Positions 7,782 to 14,171 of a stretch of 16,382 nucleotides of DNA are shown piece by piece (within the stretch, counting starts at the first letter, position 1; each line of letters begins with the position of its first letter). The stretch covers positions 1-16,382 of the forward strand of contig CANHRW010000024.1 of NCBI GenBank assembly GCA_947462865.1, written 5' to 3'. This DNA comes from Bacteroidota bacterium (lineage in GTDB: Bacteria; Bacteroidota; Bacteroidia; UKL13-3). The notes below the pieces were generated by a model. It had not been told where the DNA came from and ran no database searches. It saw only the letters and a program-made list of their open reading frames with translations. The position numbers and the translations under genes are program-made.

Positions 7782-10475
7782 TTAGCTAGCCAAAGCCTTT
7801 AAACTCTGTTCCAATACCTGAATTTTTTGAATGGCATCTTGTTTTTTCTGTCTTTCTTTTTCAACCAATTCAGGCTTGGCATTGCTAACAAATTTTTCGT
7901 TGCTCAATTTGGCATCCACAGATTTCATGAAACCTTTTAAATAGTCAATTTCTTGTTCCATTCGGATTCGTTCAGCAACAACATCTATTTCTAAATTCAA
8001 AGTCACCAAAATTTCGTCAGTACCAACAGGTAAAGAAACTTGGTTGCTTGAAGCGATTGCTTGTTTATCAAAGGTCATTTCAGCAATATTGGCCAATTTC
8101 TTTATTAAAAAAGCATTTTGGATATATACCTGTTCTTCAACTGCCTTAATCACAATAAACAAGTTTTCTTTCGGGCTCAAACCTTTGGCATTTCTTAAAT
8201 TTCTAATTGCAGTAATTGTTTCAAACACTAAAGCCATTTCAACCTTATTTACAATTGTTGACATGGGATAGTTAGCCAAACAAATGGTTTCATTTGCCCC
8301 TCTTTTGTTGAGTTGTTGCCAAATTTCTTCACTTACAAATGGCATGAATGGATGCAACAATTTGAGTAATTCTTCAAAACAAGCAATGGTTTGTTGGTAG
8401 GTAGATTCATTAATGGGTTGTTGGTATGCAGGTTTGATCATTTCTAAATACCATGCACAGAAATCGTCCCAAATGAGCTTGTAAATCAACATCAATACCT
8501 CGCTCAATTTGTATTCATTGAACTTGGTTTCAATTTCAGCTAATACTTCATTGAACCTATGTATAAACCAGGCAGAACTGTTTTGGTTGCTTTTTATAAT
8601 TTCTTCTGCAAATTGGGCATCTGGCAATACTTCCCATGATTTTACCAATTTGAATGCATTCCAAATTTTGTTTCCAAAATTTCTACCTTGCTCAACCAAA
8701 CCTTCATCAAATAAAATATCATTTCCAGCAGGAGAACACAACAACATACCCATGCGCACACCATCTGCTCCGTATTGGGCAATTAAATCTAGTGGATCAG
8801 GTGAATTACCTAAACTCTTACTCATTTTACGGCGTTGCTTGTCTCTAACAATACCCGTGAAATAAACATTCTTAAATGGTTTTTCGCCTCTCCATTCATA
8901 ACCTGCCATGATCATTCTGGCAACCCAAAAAAACATGATTTCTGGTGCAGTCACTAAGTCGTTGGTTGGGAAATAATATCCAATATCTTTATTCTTTGGA
9001 TCTTCAAATCCATCAAATACAGAAATAGGCCACAACCATGAACTGAACCAGGTATCTAAAACATCTTCATCTTGGGTTAATATGCCGTTAAAATCCGGAC
9101 CCAATTTTGCCAATGCAGTTGCTTTGTCTTTGGCTACAACCAATAGTTTACCACTTTCATCATACCAAGCAGGTATTTGTTGTCCCCACCACAATTGTCT
9201 AGAAATACACCAGTCTTTGATGTTTTCTATCCAATGTCTGTAAGTATTTTTTAAGTTGGCAGGATGAAATTGAATTTCATCGTTCATTACCGCATCCAAT
9301 ACCTGTGGATTTTTCTCCATAAATTTCTTCATGTTCACCCACCACTGAAGCGTTAATCTTGGTTCAATCACAGCCCCAGTTCTTTCACTGGTTCCAACTT
9401 GGTTCTTGTATTCTTCAATTTTCTCAATGTAACCAGCCTCCTCCAAGTCTATGGCAATTTGCTTGCGCACCGCAAAACGGTCTTTACCAATATACCTTTG
9501 GTCAGCAGCTAAATCATTTAAGAACCCTTCTTCTGTTAAAATATCAATCACAGCCAATTGGTATTTTTTTCCCAATTCATAATCGTTTTTATCGTGGGCT
9601 GGAGTTACTTTTAAACATCCTGTTCCAAAATCAACCGCAACATATTCATCTGCTATTACAGGTATCTCTCTGTTGGTAAAAGGCACCTTTACTTTTGCAC
9701 CTACTAAATGCGCATAGCGTTCATCATTGGGGTTGACAGCAATAGCGGTATCAGCCAAAATGGTTTCAGGCCTTGTAGTAGCAATTACAATGTAATCTTT
9801 ATCCCAAGCATTTTCTTGAATGTTTTTTGCTGATGAACCTGCAACAATGGGGTATTTTAAGAAATACAATTTAGAAACCACTTCTTTGTAGATGACTTCT
9901 TCATCACTCAATGCTGTTTTGCCTTGAGGATCCCAGTTAACCATGCGAAGCTCTCTGTAAATAAGGCCTTTTTCGTATAAATCAACAAATACCTCTGTTA
10001 CCGCATTGCTCAGCTTTTCCTCCATCGTAAAACGGGTACGGCTCCAATCACAACTTGCACCTAATTTCTTGAGTTGCTCTAGGATGATGCCTCCATATTT
10101 GTCTTTCCACTCCCAAGCATGCGCTAAAAATTCGGTCCGGCTTAAATCTGATTTTTTAATGCCTTTTTCTCTAAGTAACTGCACTACTTTAGCCTCAGTG
10201 GCTATAGATGCATGGTCTGTTCCTGGAACCCAACATGCATTTTTACCTTGCATTCTGGCTCTGCGAATGAGCACATCCTGAATGGTATTGTTTAACATGT
10301 GACCCATGTGCAATACACCTGTTACATTGGGTGGCGGAATCACCATTGTAAAGGGCTCTCTATCGTCAGGAACTGACTTAAAAAAATCGTTTTTTATCCA
10401 ATATTGGTACCATTTGTCTTCAAAAGTAGCTGGATTGAATTTTGCAGCTTCTGTAGGTATTGGTTGATGACTCAT
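7782..10475 (-). CDS. valS: Valyl-tRNA synthetase (ValS)
   Basis: Class I aminoacyl-tRNA synthetase that charges tRNA-Val. Counted from the chosen start it has 897 residues, typical for the family. The HIGH-type motif is HMGH (56-59) in PPPNVTGVLHMGHMLN, and the KMSKS motif is at 550-554. The CP1 editing domain, which removes mischarged threonine, carries ATTRPETILADTA (232-243) and HDKNDYE (294-300). The C-terminal 70 or so residues form the predicted arm coiled coil typical of bacterial ValS (EQEIDYLKGFMKSVDAKL region). The frame is open back to 10517, but that extension would run into the tail of the rplS terminator and adds a non-family leader. The ATG at 10475 giving MSHQPIPTEAAKF is therefore preferred. 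The gene is separated from rplS by about 95 bp containing that terminator. Confidence 0.97.
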   Translation of the reverse strand: MSHQPIPTEAAKFNPATFEDKWYQYWIKNDFFKSVPDDREPFTMVIPPPNVTGVLHMGHMLNNTIQDVLIRRARMQGKNACWVPGTDHASIATEAKVVQLLREKGIKKSDLSRTEFLAHAWEWKDKYGGIILEQLKKLGASCDWSRTRFTMEEKLSNAVTEVFVDLYEKGLIYRELRMVNWDPQGKTALSDEEVIYKEVVSKLYFLKYPIVAGSSAKNIQENAWDKDYIVIATTRPETILADTAIAVNPNDERYAHLVGAKVKVPFTNREIPVIADEYVAVDFGTGCLKVTPAHDKNDYELGKKYQLAVIDILTEEGFLNDLAADQRYIGKDRFAVRKQIAIDLEEAGYIEKIEEYKNQVGTSERTGAVIEPRLTLQWWVNMKKFMEKNPQVLDAVMNDEIQFHPANLKNTYRHWIENIKDWCISRQLWWGQQIPAWYDESGKLLVVAKDKATALAKLGPDFNGILTQDEDVLDTWFSSWLWPISVFDGFEDPKNKDIGYYFPTNDLVTAPEIMFFWVARMIMAGYEWRGEKPFKNVYFTGIVRDKQRRKMSKSLGNSPDPLDLIAQYGADGVRMGMLLCSPAGNDILFDEGLVEQGRNFGNKIWNAFKLVKSWEVLPDAQFAEEIIKSNQNSSAWFIHRFNEVLAEIETKFNEYKLSEVLMLIYKLIWDDFCAWYLEMIKPAYQQPINESTYQQTIACFEELLKLLHPFMPFVSEEIWQQLNKRGANETICLANYPMSTIVNKVEMALVFETITAIRNLRNAKGLSPKENLFIVIKAVEEQVYIQNAFLIKKLANIAEMTFDKQAIASSNQVSLPVGTDEILVTLNLEIDVVAERIRMEQEIDYLKGFMKSVDAKLSNEKFVSNAKPELVEKERQKKQDAIQKIQVLEQSLKALAS

Positions 10476-10501
10476 TGTAATTGAATTTAATATGATTGAT
10501 T

Positions 10502-10549
10502 GTAAAAAAGAAAACAAAAGCCCCGACTCATCAATTGTGAACCGGGGCT
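10502..10549 (-). terminator. Intrinsic terminator after rplS
   Basis: On the minus strand, 21 bases after the rplS stop, a GC-rich 7-bp perfect stem (AGCCCCG, formed by 10543-10549 with 10519-10525) with a 17-base loop is followed directly by TTTTGTTTTCTTTTTTACA. This is a textbook rho-independent terminator. It marks the end of the ribosomal cluster and separates it from valS. Confidence 0.88.
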
Positions 10550-10570
10550 GTTTGCTTCAGTTATTTTATC

Positions 10571-10918
10571 TTACCCTCTTCTTTCTTTAACTTTAGCTTT
10601 TTTGCCTTTGGCCGCACGCAAATAGAATAAACGCGCTCTACGCACTTTACCACGACCGACCAGTTCGATTTTGTCGATGTTTAAACTATATAAAGGGAAA
10701 ATACGCTCTACGCCAATTCCGTTAGAAATTTTACGTACGGTAATGGTTTCATTCAAACCAGCGTTTCTGCGTTGCAAAACAATACCTTGGTACTGCTGAA
10801 TACGCTCTTTGTTACCCTCACGAATTTTGTAATGTACATTAACAGTGTCACCAGCTCTGAAAGCTGGGAAGTTTTTTTCTTGGGTAAACTCTTGTTCAAC
10901 AAATTTTATCGCGTCCAT
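10571..10918 (-). CDS. rplS: 50S ribosomal protein L19 (bL19)
   Basis: Large-subunit protein that sits at the 30S-50S interface. The 115-residue length and the conserved core identify it: FRAGDTVNVHYKIREGNKER (residues 20-39), YQGIVLQRRN, the ETITVRKISNGIGVERIFP segment, and a basic C-terminal KVRRARLFYLR region. It is the last gene of the rpsP-rimM-trmD-rplS cluster. It starts 83 bp after the trmD stop, an unusually wide gap for this cluster, and that gap contains a good Bacteroidota-type promoter. Transcription should end at the strong hairpin just downstream. The start is ATG at 10918. Confidence 0.98.
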   Translation of the reverse strand: MDAIKFVEQEFTQEKNFPAFRAGDTVNVHYKIREGNKERIQQYQGIVLQRRNAGLNETITVRKISNGIGVERIFPLYSLNIDKIELVGRGKVRRARLFYLRAAKGKKAKVKERRG

Positions 10919-10951
10919 GATTCTAGTGTCTTTGTTCTAAATTTAGGACTG

Positions 10952-10981
10952 CGAAAATAAGCAATAAACATTAAAATCAAA
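10952..10981 (-). promoter_or_regulatory. Candidate Bacteroidota-type promoter for rplS
   Basis: Read on the minus strand, TTTG (10978-10981) is followed after 18 bases by TATTTTCG (10952-10959), one mismatch from the Bacteroidota -33 TTTG / -7 TAnnTTTG promoter. The expected start of transcription near 10945 would give a 5' UTR of about 27 bases before the rplS ATG. It could let rplS be expressed independently of trmD. This is motif matching only. Confidence 0.5.
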
Positions 10982-11001
10982 CACCTTTTTGTAAATTATT
11001 T

Positions 11002-11706
11002 TTAATTTTCCTTTTTGTGCGTGGATAAATCCTCCTTTAACAGATTAGGACGGCGTTCTTTTGTGCGTTCTAAGCTCTGTTCATGGCGCCATTCATCTAT
11101 TTTAGCTTGGTGTCCTGATAATAGTACATCTGGAACAGGCCAGCCCTTATAAATAGCCGGACGGGTATAAACTGGAGGGCTAATTAAATCATCTTGAAAA
11201 GAATCGCTCAAGGCCGAACTTTCATCTCCCAATACACCTGGAATGAGCCTCACTATGGCATCAACCATTACTGCTGCAGGCAACTCCCCTCCTGTTAATA
11301 CAAAATCGCCTAAAGAAAGTTCTCTGGTTACCAAATGGGTTCTTACTCTCTCATCTACCCCTTTGTAATGCCCACATAAAAACACCAAATGTTTTTTTCC
11401 CGACAACTGGTTTGCTATTTTTTGGGTAAATGGCTCTCCATCTGGGCTCATGTATATCACTTCGTCTATTGGCCCATTTTGTTGAATAGCGTCTAAACAG
11501 GTATCTATGGGTTGAATGCCCATGACCATTCCTGCACCACCACCAAAAGGGTAGTCGTCTACTTTTTTGTGTTTATTTTCTGAATAGTCTCTGATATTGT
11601 GCAATGCAATTTGAACAATTTCTTGGGTCATTGCACGTTTGAGAATTGATTCACTCAAAGGGCCTTGAAAAATTTCAGGAAATAGCGTGAGGATGTCTAT
11701 TCGCAT
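11002..11706 (-). CDS. trmD: tRNA (guanine-N1-)-methyltransferase TrmD
   Basis: TrmD methylates N1 of G37 next to the anticodon, preventing +1 frameshifts. It has 234 residues and all the family landmarks of the trefoil-knot (SPOUT) fold: DDYPFGGGAGM (50-60), SPDG (87-90), CGHYKGVDER (111-120), SLGDFVLTGGE (131-141) and IPGVLG (155-160). Arg153 and Asp168 (in DSF) match the conserved catalytic Arg and Asp of E. coli TrmD. The YTRPAIYKGWPVPDVLLSGH stretch (180-199) leads into the C-terminal tRNA-binding domain. ATG at 11706. Upstream, where rimM would normally be, lies a gene on the opposite strand, so trmD must have its own promoter in the 65 bp before it. I could not pick one out with confidence. 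Confidence 0.97.
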   Translation of the reverse strand: MRIDILTLFPEIFQGPLSESILKRAMTQEIVQIALHNIRDYSENKHKKVDDYPFGGGAGMVMGIQPIDTCLDAIQQNGPIDEVIYMSPDGEPFTQKIANQLSGKKHLVFLCGHYKGVDERVRTHLVTRELSLGDFVLTGGELPAAVMVDAIVRLIPGVLGDESSALSDSFQDDLISPPVYTRPAIYKGWPVPDVLLSGHQAKIDEWRHEQSLERTKERRPNLLKEDLSTHKKEN

Positions 11707-11771
11707 GGCTGCAATTTACAAAAAAATAAAGCAACCCTGCTAAATTTTGGTATTTTTAAATAGATTTGATC

Positions 11772-12401
11772 ATGAAGATTTTAAAGCTATTGGTATTTTT
11801 AGTTTTGCCTCAGTTTATATGGAGTCAATCTAAGTATCATTTAAACATTCCTTTATTGGTACCTTCTTCTGATAAAGGCAAAGCGGTAAATTACAATGCA
11901 TTGGGTATGGGCATTTTGCCATCAACAGAATTAATGGCAGGAGGTAACCATGTCAATTACCGCAGACATGGTTTTGGCATCAGCTGGCGAGTGGGCGTTC
12001 AAGCAATACTAGATATAAAAAAAATGAACCTAAGCGAAATAGCATTTGACAAAGCTCAAAAAAACGCTTGGCTTTCTGGAAATAAAGCAACACAATATGT
12101 TTACAATGTCAACTTTAATTATGTAAAATCAATCACTAAAAAAATCCCCTTCTATGCAGGTATAGGCTTGACAAGAATTCGCAAATTAAATGAAGTAAAT
12201 GCTTATGGAGATACATCCGCAAAAGCTTGGATTGTAAATGACAAAGAAACTGGATTTGCCTTGAATTTTGGTGCTGGTTTTTTTATACCTATTACCAGCA
12301 GACTTATTTTAAATATAGGTTACGATAACTTGCCTCAAACCGTTTTTATAGGCATTTCTATAGCCAGCCCATACAATTGGGAAGACATTGACATGTGGTA
12401 A
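11772..12401 (+). CDS. Secreted protein of unknown function, possible small outer-membrane beta-barrel
   Basis: I do not recognise a named family. The 209-residue product starts with a clear signal peptide (MKILKLLVFLVLPQFIWSQS, predicted cleavage near residue 19 or 20), so it is exported. The mature part has several amphipathic stretches with alternating polar and hydrophobic residues (YVYNVNFNYVKSI, FYAGIGLTRIRK, FALNFGAGFFIPI, LILNIGYDNL, VFIGISIASPY). This resembles the small outer-membrane barrels common in Bacteroidota. It is glycine- and aromatic-rich with no cysteines or visible catalytic motif. The ATG at 11772 is preferred over a TTG two codons upstream. The gene sits on the plus strand inside the otherwise minus-strand rpsP-rimM-trmD-rplS cluster. 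It is divergent from trmD (65-bp gap) and its stop codon abuts the rimM stop with no intervening base. Confidence 0.8.
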   Translation: MKILKLLVFLVLPQFIWSQSKYHLNIPLLVPSSDKGKAVNYNALGMGILPSTELMAGGNHVNYRRHGFGISWRVGVQAILDIKKMNLSEIAFDKAQKNAWLSGNKATQYVYNVNFNYVKSITKKIPFYAGIGLTRIRKLNEVNAYGDTSAKAWIVNDKETGFALNFGAGFFIPITSRLILNIGYDNLPQTVFIGISIASPYNWEDIDMW

Positions 12402-12911
12402 TTATAAATTTAGAATACCTTCAGGTAAATCTACTTCAATAATTTGTTCATCTTCATCTAGGCCAAGCACAATTGGCTCTACAGCCGGAATTAAACATTC
12501 GTTACCATTATAGGTTGTTTTTAACAATACTTGCATAGGCATTTCGATAACCTCTTCTACCCTTCCAATCAAACCATGTTTGGTATCAATGATTTCGAAA
12601 CCAATTAATTGGTCAGAGATTTCTTTTTGCCTGCGTAGTCCTTTTTTCCTAGGTAACAAAAAAGGTAAGCCAATTAATTCAATGGCTTTATCAACGGTAT
12701 CTATACCCTTGAGTTGCACAATCCATTCAGTTGGATTGCTCTGCTTGAGCTCAGCTATATAAAACGGAACAGGCTTTTCTCGGATTTCGAGAAAAGCCCA
12801 TTCAGTTATTTTTTCTTTTTGAAGCAATTGAATTTTAATTGCTCCAAAATTTCCATGCGTTTTGAGAACCGTTCCAACTAGATCAAAATCTTTTCTGTTG
12901 ATGGTTTTCAA
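12402..12911 (-). CDS. rimM: 16S rRNA maturation factor RimM
   Basis: RimM binds S19 and helps mature the 30S head. The 169-residue product has the two expected domains: an N-terminal RimM barrel (DFDLVGTVLKTHGNFGAIKI, residues 8-27) and a C-terminal PRC-barrel (about 97-169) with LIGFEIID, IGRVEEV and the family's LIPAVEPIV and VDLPEGILNL ending. The frame is open another 62 codons upstream, but that extension lies inside the rpsP tail in another frame and encodes low-complexity Lys/Leu/Gln sequence, so it is not part of the protein. The best start is TTG at 12911, 10 bases after the rpsP stop, giving MKTINRKDFDLVG. There is no ATG in a suitable place. The gene is co-transcribed with rpsP. 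It ends exactly against the stop of the opposing gene. Confidence 0.92.
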   Translation of the reverse strand: MKTINRKDFDLVGTVLKTHGNFGAIKIQLLQKEKITEWAFLEIREKPVPFYIAELKQSNPTEWIVQLKGIDTVDKAIELIGLPFLLPRKKGLRRQKEISDQLIGFEIIDTKHGLIGRVEEVIEMPMQVLLKTTYNGNECLIPAVEPIVLGLDEDEQIIEVDLPEGILNL

Positions 12912-12921
12912 AAGAATTGTA

Positions 12922-13500
12922 TTATTCAGCAGGTGCCTCAGTTGATTCAACTGTAGTTTCAGCTGCTGGTGCTTCTTCTGCTGATTCCATTGCTGGAGTT
13001 TCTTCAGCAGTTGCTTCAGCAGCTTGCGCTTCAGCGTTTGCAGCAGCAATTTTAGCAGCAATTTTCTCTGCTCTTGCGGCACTTGCTTTAGTTTCATCAG
13101 CTAATTTAGCAGCCAATTTGTCTTTTGCACCTGAACTAACACGGGTTTTGTGTTGTTCAATTTTTGTAATTTTCTCGTTTTCCCAAGCTGCAAATTTTGC
13201 ATCAGCTTGTTCTTGAGTAATAGCACCTTTAGCAACACCAAGACTTAAGTGTCTTTTCATCATGGCACCTTTGTAAGAAAGGATTGCACGACAAGTGTCT
13301 GTAGGCTGAGCGCCATTTTGTAACCAATAAACCGCACGATCTACATCTAGATCAATCGTTGCCGGTTGAGTTTGAGGAAGGTATGAACCAATCTTCTCGA
13401 TAAATTTACCATCCCTCGGAGCACGTGAATCCGCCACCACTACGTGGTAAAAAGGTGCTTTAGAGCGTCCTTGACGCTGTAACCTGATTTTTACTGACAT
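12922..13500 (-). CDS. rpsP: 30S ribosomal protein S16 (bS16) with long Ala/Glu-rich tail
   Basis: Residues 1-80 are a standard S16 (MSVKIRLQRQGRSKAPFYHV, VVADSRAPRDGKFIEKIGSY, then RAVYWLQNGAQPTD), a primary binder of 16S rRNA needed for 30S assembly. Most bacterial S16 proteins stop near 80-90 residues. Here the chain continues to 192 with a charged helix-like stretch (about 81-135) and an Ala/Glu/Thr-rich, probably disordered, acidic end (about 136-192). Extended S16 proteins are common in Bacteroidota, so this is likely lineage-typical rather than a fusion. ATG at 13500. It is the first gene of the rpsP-rimM unit. The 124-bp region upstream holds two hairpins that may form a leader. Confidence 0.97.
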   Translation of the reverse strand: MSVKIRLQRQGRSKAPFYHVVVADSRAPRDGKFIEKIGSYLPQTQPATIDLDVDRAVYWLQNGAQPTDTCRAILSYKGAMMKRHLSLGVAKGAITQEQADAKFAAWENEKITKIEQHKTRVSSGAKDKLAAKLADETKASAARAEKIAAKIAAANAEAQAAEATAEETPAMESAEEAPAAETTVESTEAPAE

Positions 13501-13514
13501 ATGTTTTTTGTTTT

Positions 13515-13557
13515 AACCCAATGGTCTCCAGTTCCATTAGGGGTTGCAAAAATGCAA
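13515..13557 (-). promoter_or_regulatory. Two-hairpin candidate leader upstream of rpsP
   Basis: On the minus strand, immediately before rpsP, a short hairpin TTGCA-4 bases-TGCAA (13544-13557) is followed by a larger one. In the larger hairpin, 13534-13545 pairs with 13515-13524: five perfect inner pairs AATGG/CCATT, then CCC/GGG and AA/TT after single-base bulges, around a 9-base loop. The second hairpin ends 14 bases before the ATG, and those bases are A-rich and unpaired. The two hairpins share two bases (13544-13545), so they may be alternatives. Ribosomal-protein genes often carry autoregulatory leaders; that this is one is inference. Confidence 0.35.
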
Positions 13558-13624
13558 ACTTTAAAGATAAAAAGCAAACAAAATCAAGATTTTAAGCCTG
13601 CTTTTTAAAAGAATTTGAAAGGAA

Positions 13625-14170
13625 TTAGGGATTCACTCTCACAATTTTATATTGCCCAGCTCTGATTTGAAACCACAACTGACCATCATTTCCAATCATG
13701 GCTCCAGCTTTATTTCTGTATATTTCCATGGGATTTTGATGTAAAATCTGTTCCACAAATTCAGGCCCAAATATGAGGTCAAAATCTCTGATAAAATCAG
13801 CTCTACTAGGGTAACCGGGAATAGGAAATGCAATGACACCAGCTATTCTTTCTTTGTTACGGTCCATTACATCCCATTGAAAATGTTCAAAGAACTTGAT
13901 AAACCTCTTGGCATTCGGAAAACCAGCTTGGTCCCAACTCATGCAAATGGTACTGTCTCTGAATAATTGTCTTTTACTTTGATAGGGGTTGGCAAGGGTA
14001 TAATCAATTACCTCGGCATTTAAACTTGGAATTGATCCACCTGTAGGCTTATACCTAAAAGTTCTTGTAATTTTGGTACTGTCTGCATGCAATTCTATGT
14101 GTGCAATTGGCTCGTTACAAGCCAAAAACATCCCAATCATTCCAACAATTCCAAAGAGAACCTTTTTCAT
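13625..14170 (-). CDS. Small lipoprotein of unknown function, downstream of purB
   Basis: I do not recognise the family. The 181-residue product begins with a lipoprotein signal peptide ending in a FLAC lipobox, so Cys18 is the predicted lipidated residue and the mature protein is membrane-anchored on the periplasmic side. The mature part is soluble, mixed alpha/beta, and rich in aromatic residues. A C-terminal segment GAMIGNDGQLWFQIRAGQY, preceded by a helix (FGPEFVEQILHQNPMEIYRN), recalls the closing strands of small periplasmic proteins with an NTF2-like or similar fold, which is only an impression. The start is ATG at 14170, just 1 base after the purB stop (TAA-A-ATG), so the two are almost certainly one transcript and probably coupled in translation. 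A functional link to purine synthesis is not evident. Confidence 0.82.
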   Translation of the reverse strand: MKKVLFGIVGMIGMFLACNEPIAHIELHADSTKITRTFRYKPTGGSIPSLNAEVIDYTLANPYQSKRQLFRDSTICMSWDQAGFPNAKRFIKFFEHFQWDVMDRNKERIAGVIAFPIPGYPSRADFIRDFDLIFGPEFVEQILHQNPMEIYRNKAGAMIGNDGQLWFQIRAGQYKIVRVNP

Positions 14171-14171
14171 T

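Noticed and set aside
10476..10517. Upstream ATG that would lengthen ValS by 14 residues
   Set aside because: It abuts the rplS terminator (10502-10549), and the extra residues are hydrophobic and not family-like. The ATG at 10475 fits ValS.
11761..11768. TAGATTTG, an exact -7 box just before the exported-protein gene
   Set aside because: It ends 3 bases before the ATG and has no TTTG about 18 bases upstream, so a promoter here would give essentially no leader. Treated as chance in AT-rich DNA.
12912..13097. N-terminal extension of RimM rich in Lys, Leu and Gln
   Set aside because: It is the Ala/Glu-rich tail of rpsP read in another frame. Low-complexity codons keep that frame open.
12917..13216. 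Open plus-strand frame rich in Ala and Ser opposite rpsP
   Set aside because: It is an antisense shadow of the same low-complexity tail, with no domain and no start context.
13590..13610. Inverted repeat TTTTAA/TTAAAA after the lipoprotein gene as a terminator
   Set aside because: The stem is only six A/T pairs and no clean T-tract follows. It is too weak to call.
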